A DNA stretch of 64,000 bases from Diphasiastrum complanatum (lineage: Eukaryota > Streptophyta > Lycopodiopsida > Lycopodiales > Lycopodiaceae). The position numbers and the translations under genes were made by a program. Below the pieces are notes generated by a model, which did no database searches, had not been told where the DNA came from, and saw only the letters and a program-made list of their open reading frames with translations. This document shows positions 56,601 through 64,000 of this stretch, piece after piece (position 1 is the stretch's first letter; each line of letters opens with the position of its first letter). Location: positions 52,256,294 to 52,320,293 of the forward strand of contig CM055104.1 of the NCBI GenBank assembly GCA_029204225.1, read 5' to 3'.

Positions 56601-57557
56601 ATACTCTTTATGATATGTCATATGAGAAGTGGCTCCACTATCAATCCACCAAGGATCAATGTCTCCATGATTAGCCAACAAGCAAGATGACATAACAAAA
56701 GCATCATTTGAAAGAAGCTCATCCCCACCCTCATCAATAGTTAGATTGGTTTGCTTTTCCCCTTGATCCCTCTTTTTCTTAAAACAATCACTAGCAAAAT
56801 GCCCTTTGACTCCACAATAGAAACATTTTAGCTTAGATCTATCCTTCTTTTTGCCAAAAGTAGAGTGCTCACCTTGGTCTTGCCCTTTAGACCAATTGCT
56901 TTTACCTTTGCCCTTGAACTTGCCTTTAGAGAACATTGCCTCCTCTTCTCCTCCTTGAGATGTAGAAGATGCTCCCACTCTTGCTTGCAACCTGAATTCT
57001 TCAGCCAACAAGACCTCTTGCAAGTCTCCAACACTTGGTAAACATTTTTGGATAGCATAACTTTGAACAAGATTAGCATGATCATCCAACAAGCCATTGA
57101 GAATCACTTGAACAAGCTCCTCATTATTTATGCCATCATTAATGCATGCTAACTCATCATTCAATGCTTTAACTCTCAAAACAAAAGCATGTCCATTCTC
57201 ACTCTTCTTTTGCATACAAGAAAAGATTTGCCTTCTTAAAGTCAACACTCTAGAAGTAGACTTGGATTCATAAACCTTCTTCAAGGCTTCCCAAGCTTCA
57301 CTAGATGATGTGCACTTACCAACCTCTTTGATAAGCTCATTTGTCACATTCATCTTGATCATGTGAAGGGCTTTCTTTGCCCTCTTGTCATACCTCAATT
57401 GTTCTTGAGGTGCCAAAGGTCTCTCCTCCACACCTACAACAATATCCATCAACTCATTCATCTCAAGCAAAGACTCCATCCTTACTTTCCAAGTAGAATA
57501 GTTGAGGGAGGTAAGCCTATCATTGCTTTCCAACATGTAGCCTCCATTTGTAGCCAT
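53607..57557 (-). CDS. Element F gag-pol polyprotein
   Basis: 1316 codons, a usual length for plant copia. Gag with NYSTWKVRMESLLE at residues 19-32 (UBN2-type). CCHC zinc knuckle C245, C248, H253, C258. Aspartic protease WIDSGATSHMT with Asp306. Pre-integrase part VWHKRMGHLNY near 437. Integrase core Asp503 (LLHSDIHG), Asp565 (RSDNGGEY), Glu601 (AERKNRT), i.e. D61D35E. Integrase tail KTPFEALFGTKP. Reverse transcriptase from about 828 with Asp907 (QLDISNAF) and YVDD at 992-995. RNase H Asp1156/1158, Glu1197 and Asp1234 (FCDNLSA), ending ADIFTKALGKDLF. The single reading frame needs no frameshift between gag and pol, as is usual for copia. Start ATG (57555-57557) is the first in frame and gives a normal gag N-terminus (MATNGGYM). 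The stop lies inside the 3' LTR. Nothing looks mutated. Confidence 0.97.
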   Translation of the reverse strand: MATNGGYMLESNDRLTSLNYSTWKVRMESLLEMNELMDIVVGVEERPLAPQEQLRYDKRAKKALHMIKMNVTNELIKEVGKCTSSSEAWEALKKVYESKSTSRVLTLRRQIFSCMQKKSENGHAFVLRVKALNDELACINDGINNEELVQVILNGLLDDHANLVQSYAIQKCLPSVGDLQEVLLAEEFRLQARVGASSTSQGGEEEAMFSKGKFKGKGKSNWSKGQDQGEHSTFGKKKDRSKLKCFYCGVKGHFASDCFKKKRDQGEKQTNLTIDEGGDELLSNDAFVMSSCLLANHGDIDPWWIDSGATSHMTYHKEYFSSLMAFDGDRKVIYTANDGECAIKGIGTIPISLSTNRNIELKDVLLIPSITKNLLSVSQMLDKGFKVEFDGDACLIKKGCSIIAKGKRQGKLFKLDACVVANQVGCMANEQMSIQEVWHKRMGHLNYKALEVIAKKEVVRGLPKSLTCLNHVCEECALSKSHRLPYTRSISRSKMPFSLLHSDIHGVTTISNGGAKMYVTFIDDFSRFCWVYLLKSKDEVFDVFVKFKVAIETQFTTKIKCLRSDNGGEYISNKFKAFCDEHGIKREYTCPRTPQQNGVAERKNRTLCESAKAMRLNANLPKPFWSDALLCANFLCNRWPSVVLEGKTPFEALFGTKPNVKFLRTFGCICYFNITLDDRTKEDPSSRKGIFVGYSEVSKAYRIYVPSIKKVFTSRDVIFDEGNIPKVVSSDDGVVATNVLDDNGVDDTLDVDVEEASSSQIPRRTPRHKVKPSRLTYDGKGKQVVDGSNYAFLTSFDVPSCVDEARQEEEWIQAMDLEFEALMKNNTWRLVELPKGKSAIGCKWIFKVKTNQDGSINKLKARLVAKGYAQEHGIDYEETFAPVAKMVSIRVIISLATLYGWDLWQLDISNAFLNGDLEEEVYMEQPESYVSHSKPNHVCFLQKSLYGLKQAPRSWYARLNSFLLSQNFTMSEYDHSLYFRISANDVTILLIYVDDIILSGGNKEDIEDIKKALKKEFEVHDLGLLSYILGIEVIRTSQITFISQEKYAISILNRFHMVDANPIDTPMESHVKLTIRGNERSFEDITLYRKLIGSLIYLTITRPDLSYCVGRLSQFMQDPSIEHWKLGKRILRYISGTKDFGIVYRGSSPNLFGFSDSDFAGDLMDRKSINAHAIFIGDGAISWMSKKQATISLSSSEAEYKALTSCTKEMVWIKRMIMELHLLDFSESPIIFCDNLSAQSLASNPVFHARSKHIEVAYHFVREQVLAKEIKLEHVPSKECVADIFTKALGKDLFFKHRTSLGVLSKSMLKLVEEGV
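53612..53625 (-). promoter_or_regulatory. Element F polypurine tract
   Basis: Minus strand AGTTGAAGAGGGAG, abutting the 3' LTR and overlapping the last codons of the polyprotein (VEEGV). Confidence 0.92.
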
Positions 57558-58154
57558 GTTGCAATGATTGATCTCTGATCTTTGACCTGTTCCAATGCAC
57601 TAAGCACTCTCTTGAATCAACAAATGAAACACAAGAAGAAATCACAAAGATTTGGAACCTAAAACCTTACTTTTTCTCTCTTTTCCTCACTTTTTCCTTA
57701 ATTTTAGCCACTAGTTTTATGATTTCTTGATCAAACCAAGACCAAACCTCAATATACTTGCTTTTCCCTCACTCCTAAGATTGAAATACACTCTTGAATC
57801 ATTCAGCAAACTGAAAATCAGAGGGTTACATCAATTTTGAAGTTTTTGACATGAAGAAGCAAGAAATTGAATCAAAAAACTATATGCTAGAATGGAAAAC
57901 TAATAGGATCTTGTTGGATCTTGCATCTCCCTCTTTCCAAAACAATTTTTGTCTCCTTATTCTGATAAGTACAGAGGGAATTCGCCCTACTTCAATTGAA
58001 ATGCATACAAATGATGTTTTGATCACAAAGATCCAATTTCTACACATAAATCAACAAGATTTTTAGCTAGAAACTTGATTGGAATGCTACAAAAGCAAAC
58101 TCGCCCACAAATCTCTTCTAAATCTGGCAAAACCTGCACATTTGGCCGCCTAAT

Positions 58155-58166
58155 GCTCTGATACCA
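58155..58166 (-). promoter_or_regulatory. Element F primer-binding site
   Basis: Minus strand TGGTATCAGAGC, the 12-base complement of initiator tRNA-Met, with no spacer to the LTR. About 600 bp of leader separates it from the polyprotein start. Confidence 0.95.
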
Positions 58167-58819
58167 TGTGAAAAACTCAGATCCAAAAGATGCTAAAGTT
58201 TCATAAAGATCTTGGCCATGGAAGTTATGCACATCTAGATTGAAAAAATGATAGAAATTGTGATGTTAAGCATACTAAACATCAACTAAACATCAAAATC
58301 TGATCATAAGCTTCCACAAACAGAAACTTGCTGTCCCTGTCCGTACTTCAGAGCCTACAACCTGCATTTCACACGTGTGAAGCCATAGCAACAAAGAAAT
58401 CACAATTCTAGTGGCTAGAATGCAAGATATGAACAAAAAAGTGAGAGAGAAGAAGATGGACCTTCAAAGAGCATAACATTCATTCAATAGAATGAAAATG
58501 AGATGTGTACATACTCGTGGAGATGGCTATTTATAGCAGCCATAGTGCCTCTTGGCCACTTGTCTTATGATAGGCTAAAATTGGGGTCCAATAGGATTCA
58601 CCCATATACCTAGAAATTTGGTCAAATAGGAATGCACCAAATTATGAGCCAATAGAAGAGCTCCACACTCGACCTCCTCTAATTAATGTGACCTCAAAAG
58701 TAGTGTACACATACTTTGGGCCTCTACATACATGTATGAACCTATCTCTAACTTTTATTTGGCCATAGGCCTACAAAATCTCAAGTTAGGAAAATACTAC
58801 TAGTTGACAATTTTTCACA
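58167..58819 (-). repeat. Element F 5' LTR with promoter
   Basis: 653 bp, the same as the 3' LTR as far as I can compare. The minus-strand TATA box CTATAAATAG at 58527-58536 would start the element transcript in the right half of the LTR, upstream of the primer site. It contains the palindrome CACACGTGTG near 58370. Confidence 0.97.
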
Positions 58820-58824
58820 TTCAT
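58820..58824. repeat. Target site duplication of element F, right
   Basis: TTCAT, equal to 52954-52958. Confidence 0.95.
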
Positions 58825-59520
58825 CATGATAGATCACTAATTTGCCAAACTCATGAGAATTCTTGAAGGCCTTTGGTCTTTCCTCAATTTGAATATATCT
58901 AAGGTCATCATCCATATAAATGGTCTACAATGCAAAGCCCCTTTTCAGCTCTCATGAGAGTCAAAGTGGACAATCAAATATAATTGTATCCCTTTTGGTT
59001 TTTCAATATCCAATCCAATAGTATGGTGATCCACTATGGATTCAACAAACTATTTTGCCTCTAAAATAGCCGATGTTGATGTTATCAAGGTATTGAGTAC
59101 ATGGTTTGTCTCTCTACTATTGTTCCAACATCCATTGATATTATTTCATACCCTTCATTCAAGGCAACATAGTTGTTATCTTCTTGAAAAATTGATCAAT
59201 TCAAGTCCAAATTTTAGTTCTTGAAACAAAAAATCTCACAAAGCAACAATAGCTACCCTTTTCAATGAAAAGAATTTGTTGTAGTCCAAAGTTGTATCAC
59301 TGGAGTAGTCACTCGACAGTTACAACAAGCAGGTTGCTTCCTCAAAATCTACTAATGCCACAAAACTTGAGAAGCAGAAGGAGGAGGCCCTCTTTGGGCA
59401 ACTCCTTTGAAAAAAGGACACCAAAGCAAATGCTTCCATTTCTTCCCTCATCTCAACTACTCTTTCGGGAAGAAAGATCTAGAGAAAAAAAGGCTCACAA
59501 CATTAGATTTTAGGGTATTG
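58825..59520 (+). pseudogene. Degenerate coiled-coil coding relic, right part
   Basis: Continues from the other side of element F. Across the insertion the text joins as MLANIGFSIVH then HDRSLICQTHENS. Further on come MDSTNYFASKIADVDVIKVL and, in another frame, SLDSYNKQVASSKSTNATKL and EKQKEEALFGQLL, coiled-coil-like and Lys/Glu/Ser-rich. Many stops. I recognise no family. Confidence 0.45.
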
Positions 59521-60955
<1,435 letters not shown>

Positions 60956-61045
60956 CATTTCTTTTGCATGTAGTTTGATGATACTACATCAATTGCCTCT
61001 CATTGACATGACCTAACACTAACTTGTTGGGAATTTGATGTTCCG

Positions 61046-61057
61046 GCTCTGATACCA
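61046..61057 (-). promoter_or_regulatory. Copia primer-binding site
   Basis: Minus strand TGGTATCAGAGC, then one spacer base before the LTR, as at 22563-22574. Confidence 0.85.
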
Positions 61058-61058
61058 C

Positions 61059-61400
61059 TGATAGGAATCCGATGTTTTAGATTCAATCGCGATCAGACAT
61101 CCTCCGAATTATAGATAACTATTGCTTATCTAATGTTGATTTATGAATAGTAGATAATGTCTAATGACAACGGAAATATATCTACTACTAGCAAGCAAGC
61201 ATCATCAAACAATCAGAGATTGCACAGGATAGAGTAGAAAGGTGTTCTCTCTCACGAATGAGACTAGCTACTGCTAATTTTCTGTATCTTGTAACTAGCT
61301 ACTGCTCGTTACATATCACTCTCTTCTTCTCACGATGATCCAATACATATATCATGTATTGCTTTTAAGTAATTGGTGATGACATAACAAAGAATTAAGA
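61059..61400 (-). repeat. Copia 5' LTR (far end uncertain)
   Basis: Plus strand starts TGATAGGAATCCGATG. It shares blocks with the LTR at 22575 (AGATTGCACA, CTCTCTCACG, TAACTAGCTACTGCT), so it belongs to the same family. No coding part of this element is recognisable to its left. Confidence 0.6.
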
Positions 61401-64000
61401 GCCTGGTTTTAAAAATAATGATGTTCATTGGGAACTTGGTTTTCAATGGCAATATCCTTGCTTTTAGCATTATATAGTTGTGAATCTGCTCAAAAATTCA
61501 AGACTTAAATAATAATTGGTGAAAAAAATAATAATCTAGTGCAACTCATACTGGGGCATTACAAAAGAAAACATCACATTCGTTTACTGTAGTATAAGAG
61601 TGTTATGGAGATGCATGCTGATAGGGAAAGTAGATGGTGATATGACTTCGTGACATTCTGGAGCTTTTGTTGGTTCTTGAGCCCTTATTTTGTTGATGAT
61701 TGAGTTTTGGGCCTTGATACTTAATGACCCTCTTTTGCATGGCAAGAGTTTTTTGGAACTCTAGTACGAATGTAAGACATGTAGTAGTATGCTCCAACCC
61801 AATTTAGAATTAAGCGGTTTTAAACTGCATGAATCGACATGGATCGTGGTTCAGAACCGGCTCCATCTCAAAAGAACAATGTAGGAAAAAATTTCATAGA
61901 TTCTTTAACTATAGGGCTAAGAAATATTAAATGTCTACATTGTTTCTTATTATATTAGATTGTTATTGAATATATATGGGTTACTATTCCTTGTAGAAAT
62001 TCGAAACTAAGTTAGCAGCCATATAATCACAATGCACATGATAGTGGACACAATTCAAACTTCACAAACTACAATAATTAATTTTATTGTCTAGACTCTA
62101 TCCATAACACAATACTTTGGTTAAACATTTGAATACAAATTTACACCATTGAAAAGCAAAATCAAATAGGGTAATAGCTAAACAATGATTTACATGGTTA
62201 ATAGCTAATGTCAAATGTACATATATGAGCTTATGTCATGACTCACAAGTCATAATCCAGATGAGTCCTCACTGCTCAATCATTACTCAAGACATATCGA
62301 CCTAGATTCTAGATGATAGATTCTACAATGATCTATGACCTATATCTAAATCTTTTTAATCCTCCTAGATGGGGGTGGCCTCATAACCTGCTGCTCATCA
62401 TCATCATCATCGTCTCAAGGGAAAAACCCTTTCCTCTCACTCTTCTTAGTTCCTCGACCAAGCCATTGAAGCTGCTTCTTGAATGCTGCTCAATAGCCCA
62501 GCTCAAGTCATAGGTCCTGCATACACAAATTTGGAGCTATTAGAAAGTACCCAAGATGCAGGAGGTACTAGGTAGTACAAGTTATTGTTCAGAAACCTTA
62601 ATCCATAAGATTTTAAAATTCAAATTGTGATTAGTAAATTACAATTTTCAAGCAGTCGTGATTGAAGGACAAGCAATCGAGCAAGCCTACTTGATATAGA
62701 TTCAAGATGCAGCATGGTATGGATACCATCCTCCTGCAGTCTAGGAGGTAAATCAGAAAATGTCACACAAATTGAAAATGGTTCAACAGGTAAGTTATGT
62801 ATGAGTTTCAAGTTTCGACGCTCAAGTTCAAGCTTAAGCAATTGCCTGCATGGACTCTTTGGCCTCTCTCATCTTTTGTAGGTGGTGTACGTTCAAATGC
62901 ACATACATTAGGCTTTCTAGTTGATCTGCAGCACCAAGACACGTGTCTCTCTTGGCCCTCTCTGTCCTATGTATGGCCATTTGAAATATGATGTGCTCGA
63001 TCATTAGGTCATTGTTGCATGCTTGTTACTCTATAGCATCCTCATGGACTGCTTAAGAGGGCCTTTGTCTCCCAAAACTTATGAATCAAGAAATAGGTAC
63101 TTGTTAGAAGTTAGTGCTGAGTGAATGTCATCGGTTGACAAAGTTCATACTTGAGACAAAATGCTAAAATGGAAATGAAAGAAATCAAAATCGAGATTCA
63201 ATTCGGAACAAGACATTGAAACAATTTCATAATGAGAAATTAAGTCCCTCTCTATCTTTGAGTCACAGAACAATGTGTAGCGGTTGTAGCCTAACAACGA
63301 TCGACCTCACTTGGTCCCAAAAGTTCACAAAAAGATGATAGTCTTAAATCACTTGGATCGAGGCTTGGTTGATTCGCTTCACTTTCCCCACGGGTTGGAA
63401 GCAAACATTTGCCTGAGGGTGTTGTGAACTTTTATGAGCTATTCCAAGACTATAAATATGATTGCAAATCCAAACATAGACAATGCATCAAAGAAAAATT
63501 CAGAACCCAAAATTTGCTCTATTAATCTAGATTCTAAAGCCCACTTCAATGTTCACAGCAATAAGCAATGGGCATTGAGAATGAGATGACAAACTTCAAC
63601 CCTTTTGGGTGTAGGTCTCAGGATTGCGAGGACCTTCGATTTCTTGATGACAAACTTCAACAATAACCGTGCTTTATCAAGGACGTCTTTCACCGAAGGA
63701 AGAGCTGGACAAAAGCAAGACACGTATCAAGAAAAAGCAAGGAAAGTTGTATTATGGACATTTGTGATTTTGAGAGCAAAAGCAAGCCGGGTAGAATTTA
63801 GATACTACTAACTCGAGTGGCTGACATGAAAAGATGAATGCAAAAGATTCGACTATGTGCAGTACATGGACTTCAAAAGATTTTGGGATAATCTGCCATC
63901 ACCAAATCACTACATATGGCACAAATCACATTGATCTGCTGAAAGTTATTTTTAAGTTGGTATGAGTAATCAAGTCCATGATTCAGTTGACAATCTTGTC
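61401..64000. other. Stretch without a recognised gene
   Basis: I see no gene that I can support. A minus-strand frame at 62620-62841 reads LPPRLQEDGIHTMLHLESIS and SRLARLLVLQSRLLENC, which looks protein-like, and another at about 62390-62520 has YDLSWAIEQHSRSSFNG. They could be exons of an unknown minus-strand gene, but there is no family match from memory. A short CATCATCATCATCATCG run is at 62397-62413. Confidence 0.4.

Larger units (their letters stand above)
52959..58819 (-). mobile_element. Complete copia element F
   Basis: 5861 bp on the minus strand. It has 653-bp LTRs at both ends (TGTGAAAA...TTTTCACA) that look identical base for base by eye, a 5-bp TTCAT target duplication, an initiator-tRNA-Met primer site touching the 5' LTR, a polypurine tract touching the 3' LTR and one uninterrupted gag-pol frame with all catalytic residues. 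All this points to a very recent, potentially autonomous insertion. Decayed relatives occur at 29095 and 29511, and the scrap at 40086 has similar LTR ends. Confidence 0.97.

Overview
This is a repeat-dominated nuclear segment of a land plant with a large genome. Three things point there: plant-type Ty1/copia and Ty3/gypsy LTR retrotransposons with plant-style tRNA primer sites, a plant metallo-hydrolase gene with GT-AG introns, and a signal peptidase subunit of plant type. I cannot fix the clade. The density and age of the nested elements would suit a fern, a gymnosperm or a big-genome angiosperm. Only two likely host genes are visible, plus one helicase gene fragment. Most of the rest is retroelement in various stages of decay.

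Layout. 1-2.4 kb: no gene, palindromes and a direct repeat. 2.44-3.98 kb: last three exons of a metallo-beta-lactamase-fold hydrolase, with an 84-bp GA microsatellite directly in front of a 3' splice site. 4.7-5.4 kb: palindromes and rearranged copia scraps. 8.8-10.2 kb: decayed copia RT/RNase H with a probable LTR. 11.4-12.7 kb: decayed gypsy pol. 12.7-21.4 kb: compound nest in which a gypsy-type element (three LTR copies, gag-pol mostly deleted, integrase tail plus a long extra 3' ORF) lies between two parts of a copia element. 22.4-24.3 kb: copia LTR and gag/RT fragments. 24.96-25.26 kb: SPCS1-like gene. 25.9-27.0 kb: foldback/tandem repeat. 29.1-30.8 kb: decayed relative of the intact copia element.

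31.9-45.7 kb holds two related gypsy elements head to head. A (minus strand) keeps gag, PR, RT, RH and most of IN. B (plus strand) keeps zinc knuckles, IN and an extra 3' ORF. Their leaders and coding regions form an inverted repeat of several kilobases. 45.7-51.4 kb: two truncated minus-strand copia elements (C and D). 52.96-58.82 kb: a complete, apparently very young copia element F with identical-looking 653-bp LTRs, a TTCAT target duplication, an initiator-tRNA-Met primer site, a polypurine tract and one uninterrupted 1316-codon gag-pol frame. It split an older degenerate coiled-coil coding relic. 60.5-61.0 kb: two exons of a DEAH-box helicase gene, probably a fragment. 61.05 kb onward: another copia primer site and LTR, then unassigned sequence.

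The most interesting material is the set of extra ORFs downstream of integrase in the gypsy elements. They have no function I recognise, recur in several places, and are broken almost only by TAG codons. Next come the head-to-head A/B pair with complementary deletions, and intact element F. All calls come from reading the sequence; no database search was possible.
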